NCBI GenBank assembly: GCA_036852015.1
Contig: JAANDG010000177.1
Location: 1 to 64,000, forward strand
Reading direction: 5' to 3'
Origin: Pelodera strongyloides
Taxonomy: Eukaryota > Nematoda > Chromadorea > Rhabditida > Rhabditidae
Length of the DNA: 64,000 bases
Shown: positions 12,901 to 27,100 of the stretch, one piece after another
Numbering within the stretch: position 1 is the stretch's first letter
Layout: each line of letters begins with the position of its first letter
Program-made: the position numbers and the translations under genes
Notes under the pieces: model-generated
Told to the model about the DNA's origin: nothing
The model's database searches: none
What the model saw: only the letters and a program-made list of their open reading frames with translations

Positions 12901-15225
12901 AAGTCAACGCATAATAATCATGAATTTGTTTTCAATGAAAGTTTCCACGTACTTGACCAGCATTTTTTTAACATAAAATCAACATAGGCCATTTTTCACG
13001 TGTTGTATTTAAATAGTGTCACAAATTTAAAGAGGGTAATTTCCATTTAAAGGGACAGGCCCATCAAAGTAAACCTATATTTACGATACGTTCATAATGA
13101 CAATCAAGCATTTTTATTACAATATATACGGGGGGTCGCATTCAAATCGAAAAATCTGTATCGTGTCTTTTTGCCAACGGATTCTAGCAAGCAGTTCACA
13201 TATATAAGTATATGAAAATAGCACACACTTCAACTATCAAAAAAAAAGGAATAATGTATTCATGAATAGTTGGCTGGTGTATGCAGCTAAAATGAAACCG
13301 ACTGTCGGGTCCTATTTTGTCTTCCTAAATAAGTGCACGAATAACCTTTATAAATGGCTTAGGTACCGTATCAAAAAAAGTTGATTAAGGGGGGGGGACC
13401 CATTTTTGGATACACTTAGTGCAGATTGACTTGCGCTCTTCTCTTCGTTCGGCGGCACTCACGGCGCCTACGTTTTCGGAACCTAAACATTATTACCGCT
13501 CACTAAGGCACAATTGAATGAATCAAGTGACCAGACCTCATTAATTTGCATATTTGCACGAGTTCAAAATTCATTTACATCATTGTGAGTGTTCTTTAGT
13601 GCAGCACTCGCGTTCTTCCATATATACATCTATAACACATTGCACGCAATAATTTATTCCACTGGCCCCACCCAATACGACTTCACTCGTCGAGTTGAAT
13701 AAATCAGCAGACAATAAAAACGCATATAGACTATATATTAAAGGTGCTCCTCTTGACGATCAAGCATATATTTCTTTCTTTCTTTATCACTTATTAATAC
13801 GACCGCACACGAAGCTGCAAACCGCCCACTTTATTCATGTAAATAATGGTGGGGGGCGACGTGCGTGGTCTTTTTCACACAAAAAGTTGAATCGGCTGAA
13901 TCCCTTGAGCTCCGTATTCGAATATCCAAAATGCAGAATCCAGGCCAATCTGCATAAAATAATGTATTGTACTGAATATTGGTCGCGCATCGGGAATATG
14001 AAAGTACTGAGTGGGTTGTCACTTCCGCTCCTTTCCAATTGAAGTGTTCTACTTTTATGTGGCACGAATCAGCAAGAACATTACTTTTGAAGGGATTACA
14101 TTTGGAGCACTGCAATATTTTAAAACTAAAAAAATGGTTAGATATTTGTTTCACTAACTATCACATTCAACCCTGATCATATGATAAAAAAATTGCAAAG
14201 GTTCGAAATGCCGTCATGGATTAAATTAGATGCCTGGTTTCAGATTTGTTACGCAAGACAACGTTGAATAGTTGCAATTTGTCCTCGGAACAACTGGTAA
14301 GGAAGATCGAACTGAAACAAATAGTCCACCATATGAATCTTGCGGCTGTGTGTGATCGAAAAAACTACACGAGATAGATGCAAATTATTTGAAGTTGATA
14401 CAACGTTTATTCAAATGTAACTTCTCTAATTTACATCCACATATTTTTTCTCTTTGTAAACAAATTTTCGTACAAACAAAACATAATATCTTATAACAAA
14501 ACTGTCCACAATTAGTTGCACACATTTTTATTCACTGTGGTTTCTTGCAAAGAAAATGTGTTGGTCTAGTGACTAAAGATAGAAGTTAATTTAGTATTGC
14601 GCGGTTACAATATAACATAGAGCGCCAACATGCTCGAAAGTTTGCGAAACTAATCGAATTAATCATTCACCCGGATAATGAACGTTCCTGCTTGTTATTT
14701 TGAGCCCATTCTTCTTGTTCACATGACATAACATTTATACGAACATACAAAAAATGTGTCGCGCAAGTCCGCTATTATGGTCAGTGAAATTTTGAGCCAG
14801 ATTAGTCAACGGTGTCGGGAAGAGTTGGAAAAGGTTAGGCATCGTATTTCGATTCTAATTTATTGTAGCGATAAAATTCTATGTAAAATCCCTGCAATTA
14901 TTAATGAGTTCTAAATAGGGACGTCGTGAGGAGAGAATATAAGAATATTAAAGAGTGTTGTACAATGCGTTTTGCTTCAATGCCCCCTTTCAGAAATATA
15001 TGGTAAATATGTGTTAGTGTTTCCCATAAAAGTTGACATCAATTTTGCACGCAACCCTTAATTGAGATTTTAGATATACTTTAAATTGTTAGTTTCAGTC
15101 TTTACAACAGCTATAAAACAATACATACCCTACGGACTGAGTAATAAAGGAAGTGAGCCGAAAAGTGTAAGATAATTAAACTAAAACATAAAAAATAAAC
15201 GCGAATTTTGTTAAGCAAAAGTTTC
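7000..15225. other. about 8 kb with no convincing gene
   Basis: This region is AT-rich with scattered frames under 120 codons that have no domain and no matching splice sites. It holds a 12-nt C run at 10309-10320, a TA microsatellite near 11481-11513, a short tandem duplication of CGCTTCTCTTCCTAGC-type sequence near 10957-11005, and many A or T runs. A weak plus-strand pair of exon-like pieces (7349-7362 and 7542-7591) is described among the findings. Confidence 0.5.
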
Positions 15226-15309
15226 TGTCATCCGCAGGATTCGAACCTGCGCCCTCCGAAGAGGACTGCGACCTGAACGCAGCGCCTTAGACCACTCGGC
15301 CAGAATGAC
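15226..15309 (-). tRNA. tRNA-Leu (CAG)
   Basis: An 84-nt minus-strand gene with acceptor arms GTCATTC and GGATGAC (one G-T wobble) and the Leu-type D-arm GGCCGAGTGGTCTAAGGCGC. The anticodon stem CTGCG/CGCAG surrounds the loop TTCAGGT (anticodon CAG). It has a long class II variable arm, and its T-arm contains AGGTTCGAATCCT. No intron. It lies about 260 bp downstream of the 3' end of the PRDM14-type gene. Confidence 0.95.
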
Positions 15310-15568
15310 ATGTGAGAGAGGGCAAGCTTTCCTGCTAATATTGTGAACATATACTATTTTTTGTTTGAGCATTCTTTGTCACTGTATTTTAACTAGTATT
15401 GTCATCGTATTTCAATTTTTTTTTGAGCGAGAACGTGAAAGCTTTCTTGGTGATATTCTACATTTTATCTTCTATTCAAAGATCTGAATATTTATTCTCA
15501 ATAAATTTAGCAGCAATCTGAATATTTATTCTCCATATATTTTGCAAGATTTCCAACAGATTAATCAA

Positions 15569-18369
15569 CTATTGATGTTCTGCATGCGTTCTCCGGACGT
15601 GGCTATCGTGAGCAGCATGCGATGCAAATGCCTTCCCACAGAAAGCACACTGAAATTGGAGTTCGAGGTGAATGACAACAATATTTTTCTTATGTGGTAG
15701 AAAGAAGAAATTTTTCTCGCACATCGTTTTGGAAATTAAGAGCGGTTTCTTATCTGTGATAATTAAACAACTTGCCTTGAAAGGTTTCTCTCCACTGTGT
15801 TGTCTTATATGTGTTCTCAGAATGGATGAAGCTGTGAACGCTTTTGGACAGAAGGAACATTTGTACGGACGTTCACCCGAGTGCACACGAAGATGCTGTG
15901 GAAAGCGTAAAAGATTAGCCCGCAAGTACACATCAATTTGTTCAGTTTGAGTTTATTGGTTTGATGTACTAACTCACATATAATACATATTATATGCATA
16001 ACTTCTACCTTATTTAAACTGCTACTCTGAGAAAAGGCTTTGCCACATATACTGCACGCGTGTGGACGATGATTTTCGTGAACATGAAGCACATGGATTC
16101 TCAAGCGATCACGCTTTTCGAAGGATCTGAACATATTATATGTATTTTTTTAATGAGTTTGACTACAAGTTCACAATTGATAAGCACTACAAAATAAGAA
16201 AACATAGTTTTAATGAAAATAATACAATAATCGGTCTGATTAACAGAACTTGTTTTGCAACATTCGTTTCACGCATTGGACGCGGAAGCAAATATGTAGG
16301 GGAAACGAGCCGAGTCCCTGAGTGACCACTTTAGGACCACTTGAGTGCCACTGACGATGTATGATACAACTTTAGTCAAATAGAGCCGGTAAAGGAGTTA
16401 GATGCAACGAATTATTTAGAATAATTAAAAAAGAAAAGACAAAAAGACAGTTATGTAACTAGGGCAAAACATTTCGGTGTGTCTGCCTAATTTTTGAGTG
16501 AAAATAACGGTTTTTGAAAAAGTTTCTCTTACTAACCTCGCACATATTGGACAGGGAAACTTTCTATCTCCCTGATCAACGCATCTCGTGTATTTGATGT
16601 GCTTATCCCTGTAGTATTCATAACTGAACACTTTTCCGCAACGGGGACAATCGAAACCAGCAGTATCTAAAACTGAACATGTGATGTTTCGAATAGAACT
16701 ACAGGAATAAGTGAAACAAAAATTGGCTTGGTTTTATAGTGGAGGGAAGGGGAGGCGTATATATTCATATGCTGATATGTTGAGCATAAGATTATCATAC
16801 ATCATACATTGAGGATTCACGATTCATGCACAACATCTGGGAAAAATATGATATTTAAGGCATACGTTTTTTATTATTGCTTTGTGTGCTAACTGATGTA
16901 TGCTTCAAATTTACTTAATTGCGAGTGTTCTCATCCGCTCAGATAATCGTATTCGGCTACCCGTTTCCCTGTAGTTAATTGTCATTGCTGTTTGGAATTC
17001 AGAGAGTGAAATAGCCTCCACCACTACACATCTAATCTCCCATTCTAATGAACACTGGGCGAGTGAATTAGTCTACCGTATACACCCTTGCTGTCACGTG
17101 TAAATGAATGTTGAGATAATTTTTAATAAAAACTGATGCTAAAGCACATCTCTCTCCTTCTATTTATAACCGATCATAATTATTTGTGAATGCTAAGTTA
17201 TGCAACACACATGGTTCTAAAAAGTTTATTATCAAAAACTTACGCATTGAATAAAAGGCAGAACGTTTAAGAAAGCCTATAAATCATCTAACGTTTGTTG
17301 AAATTAAAAGAGAGTAGATTACATTACTCTACTTCGTTTCGTAACCAATTTGCTTAATTTCGCCACAGTGTTAAAGGATATCACTAATACGGAATCCGCT
17401 GAGTCCACTACCTGACGAGAGTAATTCCTTTGCTATGAGAGGTGGTTTTGTGTCTTCTGGAGGTGTTATCGATTGTTGCTTTGTAATAACAATTTCCTCT
17501 CCACACTTTATTGATCGTAGCACTGTTGATCCGTCACAGTTTGCATTTAAAACATCACTTCGACACACTGCCCGCCACGACACGGGAATCTGAAGAGAAC
17601 TTGCTTGTTATTCTTTCTTATGTAAAATACACAACATATCATAAGATGCATTAATATACGCACTTGAATGAGCAACCTCAGAGCCATATGCTAACTATCT
17701 TAAAACATCGACATTGTTTCTTGTGAGGCATGATATGCTCTTCTTGACTGACAGACTACCGAATACAAAGAAATCAACATGAGAAAAAGAGCAACTAAAA
17801 CAATCTTAAACAATCTATCAGTTCAACCACCAATGGTCCGGCTAAAACGTGGAGGCCTGCTTCTTTTTCGTTTCAGTTCAGTAAATACAGCTCCTTTACA
17901 TAACAAGATATTCTTACATGAAAGTCGTCTCCCTCTTTTAGTCCGCCAGCTTTGAGCAACAAGACAGCAGATAAAGAATTGCTTCCAAGTTCAATGTTGA
18001 TTAGTAGAACCTCGTCCCATGTTTCCAGTTTTGAAGGATCCACTGAAAGTGCAATGCTAGGCTTTAGGATGGGCACTTTTTCATCAACTCTCTTATAAAA
18101 TGAAGCAAATTAATATTACAAAAAGACGAACCTGCGGGTCTAACCCTAAGTTCGATTTCGTTCTTTTGTGAAGGGCTTGAACCAAGCGTAGTGCTTATTG
18201 AGCACTGATCAGCAGTGAATGATTCGGGAATATTCGTTGATCCCCTTTGTTGGTTGAAAACAGGAAAGAGTTGCCCACGAGGAAGAACCAACGACGACCA
18301 CAGAGGGAATGAAGCAAGGTTCGGATCAGGAAACATTCCAAAATGAGACCTCAGCGGAAACATCGACAT
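15569..18369 (-). CDS. prdm-14: PRDM14-type zinc-finger transcription factor
   Basis: PRDM14 is a nuclear C2H2 zinc-finger protein with a PR (SET-related) domain; in other animals it regulates germline and cell-fate genes. Exons: 18369-18132, 18075-17918, 17589-17391, 16669-16537, 16126-16009, 15895-15776 and 15649-15569, at least 348 aa, with all phases closing. The last four exons encode consecutive fingers with motifs typical of PRDM14: [54 protein letters not shown] and [13 protein letters not shown]. The protein ends shortly after the last finger. The upstream three exons lie where the PR domain should be, but I cannot recognise its motifs with certainty. The exact acceptor of exon 2 is ambiguous (18075 or 18084), and a further 5' exon around 18480-18590 is possible. 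The intron after 15776 begins with GC (CAAG|GCAAGT) instead of GT. Confidence 0.85.
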
Positions 18370-18599
18370 TGCTTCTTATGGCATTCAGCAAGAAGTGACT
18401 TGTGTCGAATCTTAATAACATAATTCAAGCAAAGAAAAAGAGATGGACTAAAACATCTAACATCACGTGCCAAGCATACGAAAGCTTGCATCGGAGAGTA
18501 TTCAATGAAATGAAATGGTATTAAAGGAAACTTTCTCTTAAAGGTGTCGTTGCCCCAGAAGTCATCTGAGAATAATGGGTGCACCTATGTAGAATTGGA

Positions 18600-21110
18600 A
18601 GTACCGTATACAATAGGGCTGGGGAGTTAGGGGCGGACCCGAGGATAGGGAGTGGTTGTCGTTGGGGAACATGTAAATAGGGAGAGGAGGGATAGAGAGT
18701 CGGAGAGGGGAAGTGAATTAGAGGGATGAGATAGTTGGTTTATTCATGAACAATATTGACGTTTGATCGCAACCTGTAACTTGTTTCTGGACACCTTTTC
18801 CATAAAATTCTCGTTAAAAAAAAAGTTTTTTTTTGTTCGAGATTGGATGCCGAGGTTATTCGAGGCAAGTCCACAGACTGAATTGTGGATTCGTTTTGGG
18901 GTACTTTGGTGTCTAGAGCTTTGTCTTAATCATAATTAACTCTATGTGCGCAAATGCTCTCTCGCTACTCGTTACTCCTTGCTTTACTTCTTGCGCTTTC
19001 GTTGAAACGGAAATCTTTTAAACCGAAAAAAATTCCAGAGGATTTTTGTGTGTGTGTTTTGGTTTGTCATAGTTTCCGCATGCACATATGTTTCGCATGA
19101 AGCACCTTCGGTATATGTCTTGTTTTATTGCTTCCCTGATTAAATATATTCTTTGTTAAATTTTGTTATTCAGATTGATGAATTGTGTTCGATGAAATTA
19201 TGTTGTGACGAGCTAAAGAGACAGATGACGCTGTCTTCCGACTCGGGAGAAACTACTGTAATGTATTGTGCAGTGCGATGTTAATTAAACCCTTGAATGG
19301 TTTTTGAGATAGAATGAGACGGACGACAGATAGTTATGGAGAGACCTACAAGGAGAGAGAGAGAGAGAGAGGGGAGGAGAGAGAGAAGAGGAGATGCAAT
19401 GTTTAGGATGTTCCATTTGAGATTGGCAGCCGGTAATGCGCGTAATTACTCCATACGTTGCAAACAAGCACCATCAGAGTCATCATTAATAATGACAATG
19501 ACTAAAACAGCTGAAAGTGAGGAGATAAGAAATGCAGCTACCATGTTTTACGCTGATTTATAATTCGCTAATGAGAATATTTTACGTATTATTATATCTG
19601 GTAAACAATAGAACTGAGAAGGCCACTCCTCTTAAACGCAAATATTTTTTTTTTAAATTACAATGCTGGTAGATAATTTCAAGCACAAGTACCGAACATA
19701 TTGTGTGTTGTTTTGCAGTTGCATGTCATCTAGACCGCATCTGCCCGCAGCATGATCCGTTGCGCAACGAGGGTGTCAATTAATGCCTCTCGGATGTACT
19801 AGCCGTTTTACAGGGTGTCCAAGGTCGTGCAGATAGATGAGCTGGTTGTGCCACTGCTTCAAGAGTCAAATATCCTGCTAGAGCAATTGAGATACGCTCT
19901 TAAAAATCGGACAGTTACCCAAGCACTGTTAAACTAAATCCGGGTTCCCATCAGATTCAACTAACCTGTCAGAAGAATTTACACTTGGTAATCGGCTTTG
20001 TCCTTAATAAAGCGACAAGCAGTATCAGAACAAATATAAAATAGATATTAATACATCGAGCTGTATATTGCTGTTTGACACACTATTCATATATTCATAT
20101 ACTTTTGTAGCGCCTTCTGTGGACACATTCAAATGCCAATTGGAAAAAAAATTGATATAATCATTGTCTTGGACCTTAATATCCACGTTGATTGATTGCC
20201 CCATATGGATTATTCCCCCAGGCGCCATGTTTTACCCAACAATTAATCTGTGTTTTGTGGATTGCTTCTGGTTAAACCCATTGTGTAGCAAATCGGATCG
20301 CACATTCAATTCACTCTCACACGCGTCACAGTTATAAATGCAAGTATTGCGCCTAGTTCGTCGGTGAATTAAGCCACTGACCCAATGACGTTCACTGGGC
20401 CTGTGCACGCTTATGTGTGTTTGTGTCGATAGTGTCCAGCTTCCGAGATTACAATGCTCGGCTAATTACCCTTGTTAGATGCCCCAGGATTGCCGCATAC
20501 TTGTACTCATGTCCGTGATTGCGTATTCGTTCTTTTAATTATACACGATTTTGTGCGCTTCTTTGGGATGTAATAAATTCTTAAAATTATTATTCTTCAT
20601 GTAATTGTCAACCTTATTGTTAAGATGATTATTATTTTCAATTCACCGGTGATATTTTCAACTTTTTTGTGCGACACTCTGCTGACTTCTCCTTTTGTTC
20701 GCTTCCTGAACTATATACAGAAGAGAGGACATTGGCAGACCGAGAAAGCAGTAAACACTTGCCAACTTCGGAACTCAATATTTCGCGGTAAGTATGCTCA
20801 CAGGTGTGTGTAATGATACAGTACTCAAGTGGGCATGAGCGAAAAGAGAGTCCCAATATTGTGAATGAGGTGGTGTCTTGGACATCACACAATGCCTCAT
20901 TTCGTCAAGTGGGGCACCAACCATCAAGGCAAGGGCAAATATCTTCTCATGCAACTGGCGCCTTGCTGCTCAGAATTTGAACGAGACTGAGTTTTTCAAT
21001 GCACATAATATGACTTATTTGTGAGCTTGTTGCCTTTATCTGCTCAAAGAAAGAGAGGGGCTGTGCAAGGCAATCCTGGATGGCGTTGTCCTTAAAAATT
21101 GAAGGAAATA
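18600..21110. other. intergenic, simple repeats, no firm gene
   Basis: It contains a G-rich purine stretch (18615-18720) and a GA microsatellite at about 19351-19385 that creates a spurious Arg/Glu reading frame. A possible short terminal exon on the plus strand (19719-19783) is noted among the findings. Confidence 0.5.
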
Positions 21111-21112
21111 CA

Positions 21113-21118
21113 TTTATT
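21113..21118 (-). terminator. poly(A) signal of the SCAV gene
   Basis: AATAAA on the minus strand, a few bases after the TAA stop codon at 21125-21123. The overlap of stop and signal implies a very short 3' UTR, unless a more distal signal is used. Confidence 0.45.
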
Positions 21119-21122
21119 TTTA

Positions 21123-24100
21123 TTAAGTTGCCCAATCGAGGGTTTCGTCAGTGGATTTGACTTGCATGACGCTCTGCCGTCGTCTCCGCCGCAGGACAAT
21201 CAATAAACTGGCCAACATACCTAAATCAGTATTGTACTGCGCTGTAAATGTTATTTAACTATGTGATAAATTGCACCGCTTTTCAAAAGCAGTGATTTTA
21301 AAGTCGTACCTATCAAAGGAATGATGACGAGTCCGATTCCAACGCCGAGAATGATTGCGGGTAACGTTGTTGTGTTGAACTTCAGGTATTTATGAGCATA
21401 GTCCTGAATATAGTTAAGTGGTTGATTGCCGAACAACAAAGATTGTAATTACAAGCACCGCGTGACAGCATTGATTGGCGCATTGAACATTGGGCATAAG
21501 TACAGTTCATACCTCATACCTACCCTCGGACACGGAAAGTACAGATTTTTTGTACACATGTGGAGTAAAAATATTTTCGCTCACCTTAAGTTCTATATGG
21601 ATATCAACCCAGAATGACGGCGCAAAGGCGCTCTTCAAGTGCCCCAAATACCTAAACAGAAAAAAAAATACAAATCCAGTAGAAAGAAAGCTCACGTCGT
21701 TCTGCAAAGGCGATTCTAACATTGAAAGAATCGAATGGTCGAGCGACAATATGAAATGCTAAACTAACAATAAGACATAACCTACATAAAACTTGGGGAA
21801 TTATAGTATGGAATTGACAACTGCATCCGGAAATAGGCCCGCAATGTCGATCCAGTTAGCTGAAACGATGGGATGAATAGTCATCCACTACTTAGCTCTC
21901 TAGTCAAATACAGCCATTCTTTGGTTTACGCAGTAAGCTCGGAAACCGTGGGCGAACAAAAAGCAACAATTACCGGGTTGATGTAAAATTTGGCGGCTTC
22001 ATGTTTGTCGGCATCTGGCTGAATTCCTCTCATCGAGTCGATAACTTCTGGCGGTGAACCGAGAAAATGAGGTGGAGAAAGGAAGGCGCCAAACGGCACG
22101 CGTATCTTTTGGCCTAAATGAGCGTACCTGAATATTTGGTTGGGGGAAAGGGGGACTGTAAAGGCAACAAAAAAAAGCAATCATTTTCCGACTACAAGCT
22201 TGTCGTCGAATGTTTATAATAAGTGGTAAAAGACTATGATATGATGACAAAAAAAATATAACAAAAATTTAAATAGGATAAAGAAAAACTAAATAGTTGT
22301 GCATTTTGGCGGAAAAAAGGTGCTCACCTGGCAAACATCGTAGAGGCACCATTCCAGGAGGAAGAAAGACAGTGTTACCGTAGTGTGACCCTAAATTTTG
22401 AAGCAATCAAGATGAACACATGAAGACTTACCTGCAATTAAATACTGATTCACATTATTTTCACTGCAAGAGCAAATAGTACAAAAATGGTGAACAGATT
22501 TTTGCTGACTAACCATTACAGCACGTGTCACACAAATTTTGCCGAAGTGAGCAGTCAATTTGGCCACATCTGAAAAGAGTCTCATATATGCAGTAGGGAC
22601 CACCCAGGGATGTTGCAACCATAGTTTTCACAGGACACCATACATTGTATAAAGCAAGTACAATATTTCTGTTGTAGATTTACCTACACCTTACCTTGGT
22701 TGAAGTGGATCGGATGTATGATTGGGTCCACATGGCCAATTGGGAAAGTAGTCCTGAAAAATATTACCCTAAGCAAGTTTTTTTACCTAACAGTGTTTGC
22801 AAAACAAAAATTCTGGGGTTGCTTGTTGTTTTATGTTAATTGAAATTCCTAATTACTTACAGCCTTCTCTGTGTTTTCATATCGGTAGCCCTTATTCTTA
22901 TGTGACGTTGCATCATAGTCATCTGAGTTTATCTTGTAGATATATGCCTTGATTCCGCTAACTGTGGAACTATCCGAGTAAGACATGTGGTATGCTCTAA
23001 AAAACGAGTTATGTAGAAAAAAAATAGAACCGCTCACATTAAATACTCTGAATATCAATGAGATATTGTGGAATGTGTGAATGAAAGGTGCAATTTATGT
23101 ACAGTATTCACACATCTGTTGTGATTATGCGTTAAATTTTCCCAGTTCTTCTATTTTCTTTTCATTAACATGAAATGTTCAGGTAGATATGCGCTTTTTT
23201 AATGCTGAAGTCGAATGGCGGAACATAAATAAACGGCCCGCAATCAACAACAGAATCACGGGCTATCACGAGCTTATAATGGATATAACGAAGACAGTGC
23301 CTCTCCCTCCACTGTGGCACCAACCTGCATGCATAGGACTGGTACATTTTAAGTTCGTCGGACGTCTTGAGTTGTGGTTTAAAGAAAGTTCCATCTGAAA
23401 CAAATTTTTGTTGTTTTTGTTAATAACACACAAAAGAAAAAGAACTGAATCCCGCATAGGCTCAAGCTCTTATAAAATGGGTCATACTAGAAATTGAACG
23501 ATTGTGCGCAGCCAGCCAGTTCTGAATTTGACGATTCCTACGATCTATTATTATGATTTAGCGATTGATTACATTTTCCTCACCTCCAGATCCTTTGAGA
23601 TCTCTTGAATATGAATCGCCCCACCAGTCGAGGGAAGTATTTCCTGCCCAGTGACTGATCTGGGCCATTTGATCTGCATTGCTCTTTCCTGTGTACGCTA
23701 TATAATCCTCATCGGCCGAGTGATTATACTGTAATAGGAAAAATTTCCGCAACCTATTTCTTGGGTTATGATGGTGGATGTAAAAATTTGTTTCCGTCAT
23801 AAGTGACTTCAATTAAATCTCTCACCTTGGGAAAGTAACCCATGTACTTGATTGGAGGGATCTGCATGCCCAAGAATGTGCCGCCCATTAATCCAGTGAG
23901 CAATTGGGTAAGCTTTGAATTGATGAGTGAAATGAATGGATCATTGTACGAATTAAAGAGTACTCCAGCCATCGGAACGGTTCTATAATAGTTTCCCTTA
24001 AGAAAGTTTAACTAAAACAAATCATTAAAAAATCCAGCGAAATACGGAAAATAAAGGTCTCCAAGTTTTTTTCATCATGCAAGAACATATTATGGCCTAT

Positions 24101-27100
24101 ATTCTTACGGTATTTTATACAACTGTGCGAAACAACTAGAATTTACCGTATTGGCTGTTCTCCCAGCAAAGTGCAAAGAATATCAAGAATCAAGGCGTTC
24201 ATCTTTATATTCACTCCTGGCGTGTTCTTATTCTTTTCGATTAAAGCGACGACAGCCTGTCAAAGTCTAAGTTGATGTAGATGAAAATCTTGAATGTGGC
24301 TAATGATGTGCGCATTTGTTCACAATGATTTCGCTACTGTTGATTGTCGCCCTGTATTTTTTGAATGAAGGATATTCTCTAGACACTTGACTCGGCTTGC
24401 TTATTTCTTCTTTGCAACACTGCAGCAACGCGCTGATAAGCGTCGTTCGGCTAAAGTAGACTCTACACAATATATCGAGGGCGCAAAATACTAGGTTCAC
24501 GTTTCGCTCACTTTATCGCAACATTTACGAACCGTAAAATTGAAAGGTTTCGTGGGACAAGGGTACCGCGTGCAAATGAACACAAGTTCCGGTCTACACA
24601 ATTATCCTTTCAAACTATTGCCCATGCAATTTTTATATAAAAACGTTACAATGTTTGCTGGTTTACTCACTGTTGTAAGACCAAAATTAGCACAGTCACG
24701 CCAATGTATTTATTCTCTATTGAACATTAGTTTCCCTTAGATAGCATGCAAATTGTATACTATTGTGTGGCCGGACGTCACACAACTTGCATTACATGGG
24801 AATGCGATTGTTCAACACGCATAGCTACCGTAGGTGTCACTAAGCCTTAAGACGAACTTTTTAGAACGGTTTAGCTTGTTCCAAATGTCGTGCAATTTCA
24901 TACTTTGATCAGCTCATTTATCTCTCAATTCCTACTAGATCTTAGAAATAACGACAGCTCGTTACTCGGAGTTATCAGATGGCGACGCCTAGCCTTATCA
25001 TTCTACAAAATGCTTGTTTTGAGAGCAAAATAATACATTCGGAGTGAACTTGATCTCCTGCATACGCATAATTGAGCAGTGGTGAAGGAAGTTTCTTTGA
25101 ATATGATTTGTAAACGCCAATCCTATAGCGTGACATATATCTAGGGAGCTTACACTTTGAAAGGCAACTAGGCACGAATCAGGTGCTAGAAATCAATGCT
25201 TAATTTCAGCTCCGACTCCTTTCCTAGTGTTGATTATGTGTTCAATGAGGTAATCCGCATGAAAACAATCTAATCGCTATCACGCTCAGCTAATGCCCAA
25301 CCACTAAACAAATTAGTGATAGTACCACATGACGTTTTTAACAATGTTCCCCACTCACTTCTTCCAGTCCTTTACGCTTTCTATGCTTATTATTAGCAAG
25401 TTTAATTTCCTTGTTTTATTTCCATGAAACCTTCGACAAATGAGCGTCGCAGTGAACCGACATGTTCGAAGAACGGATATGGATACTCTTCGTTTCACCT
25501 TGTTTTATTCACGTTCACTCGGTTTGCAGATTCTTAGATTGTCAATTATTGCTTTTACGCGAGACCATGTGCTCCATTGATAAGACAACAATAATTTAAC
25601 ACTAAAAATTTGCGGATGCAACGTTAATGTTCTTCGTTCTGTAAAAAAAAGAAAGCAATCAGAGCGGCAATAATGTTGTAGGTGTTTGTTAATGGGACCT
25701 TGAAACGACAAGCCGCATTCTTTAAGTGAGGCTTGTTATAAAGATCAGATTTAGGTTTGCAGAGCTGCAAATCTCATCAGGAGAATAGAACTGGTTTCAT
25801 TATAGTGAGTTGTGAACCGTTCACTGCAGGGTGTGGTCCTCAGTTTTAAATAACACTGTTCACCAAGTTATTAATCGATTATTCCGAGCTGCGATGGATA
25901 TTTAAAGGGATCGGTTCACCTTAAATTTTGTCTGTTTTTTTTTGTTTCTTTATTTTCTATAAGGGATAATAAACATTTGGAATACAAAAAGTAGTGTTCA
26001 ATTTCAATACTCACGAAGATATTGGGTGATAAAGTGGGTGGATTGATCGGCACCGAATGCAAAACGGGTAATTGTCTCTATACAAACAAGGCAGGACAAT
26101 TGCCCTTTTTGCATTTCGGACCGATCAATCCACCACTTTATCACCCAATATCTTCACGAGTATTGAAATTGAACACTACTTTTTGTATTCCAAATTTTTA
26201 TTATCCCTTATAGAAAATAAAGAAACAAAAAAAAACAGACACAATTTAAGGTGAACCGATCCCTTTAAATAAAGCACATGTTTCGGCATAGTTAAGTGGG
26301 TTGGAATGATTGAGATAATCAGTGTGCGTAGCTTTTATTCACATCCCGTTTCTAGATAATCTTCAAAATTACATAAAGACATTTTTATAAATCTAACAAC
26401 ATGTCTTTGCCGTGAGAAAAGACTCAACCGCACTCTTCAATTATTTATATTTCAGAAAAGTTCATTAAAAAAAGCAGGAATGATGTCCAAGGGAAAGTAT
26501 TAAACCGTCCATCCGCAACAGATTATTTGATAAGAGTCTTACTTTTACTTTTGACCAAACTACGCTGTCACAAAAATGTAGCGAGCCTGTCGCATTGGAA
26601 AGGCAAGGATGCAACTTGAATTGTATTTGAACTGTTACTAGTAATAGACGTTGTTAGGAATGTGTAGTTCATTACCACCCATTAATTATATATTAATGAG
26701 TGATTGATCAAGAAATAGGAAAAATGACCAGAAATCGTTCCGGATTTTTACTACTCCAAAATATAATTGGATAGATAAGGAATGTTTATGGCTACTACTA
26801 ACTATATGTACATCACAAATTTGTCTCGCTGATAGGGAATATTATTGATCGTTCTCTTGAGGTCTAGTGCTTTTGGTGTTTTAACGTGTCATTAATTTCA
26901 AATCACTGTCATTCAACGGATATGCGTACACTACCGATATCAGAAGTCGCTCAATGCAAACATTCGTTGAAAGAAACGGTTGAGAGACAAAAAAAAAATG
27001 ATTGGCGTTTCTTCTACACCACATAATGATGAAATATTTCCCGAAAGGGGCGCTGTGTATCTACTCATTATGGATTGTATGTTCATGGTGCGCCTCATTT

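Noticed and set aside
19336..19563. Arg/Glu-rich plus-strand open frame
   Set aside because: Its start is a GA microsatellite; the remainder shows no domain or splice signals.
20025..20228. 67-codon minus-strand frame beginning MAPGGIIHMGQSINV
   Set aside because: It reads somewhat protein-like, but no acceptor, donor or neighbouring exon supports it and no family is recognised.
23983..24009. Acceptor GTTTTAG upstream of SCAV exon 5
   Set aside because: It would put a TAA stop directly after the junction; TTATAG before 23982 keeps the conserved TV-x-x-x-G-x-L motif in frame.
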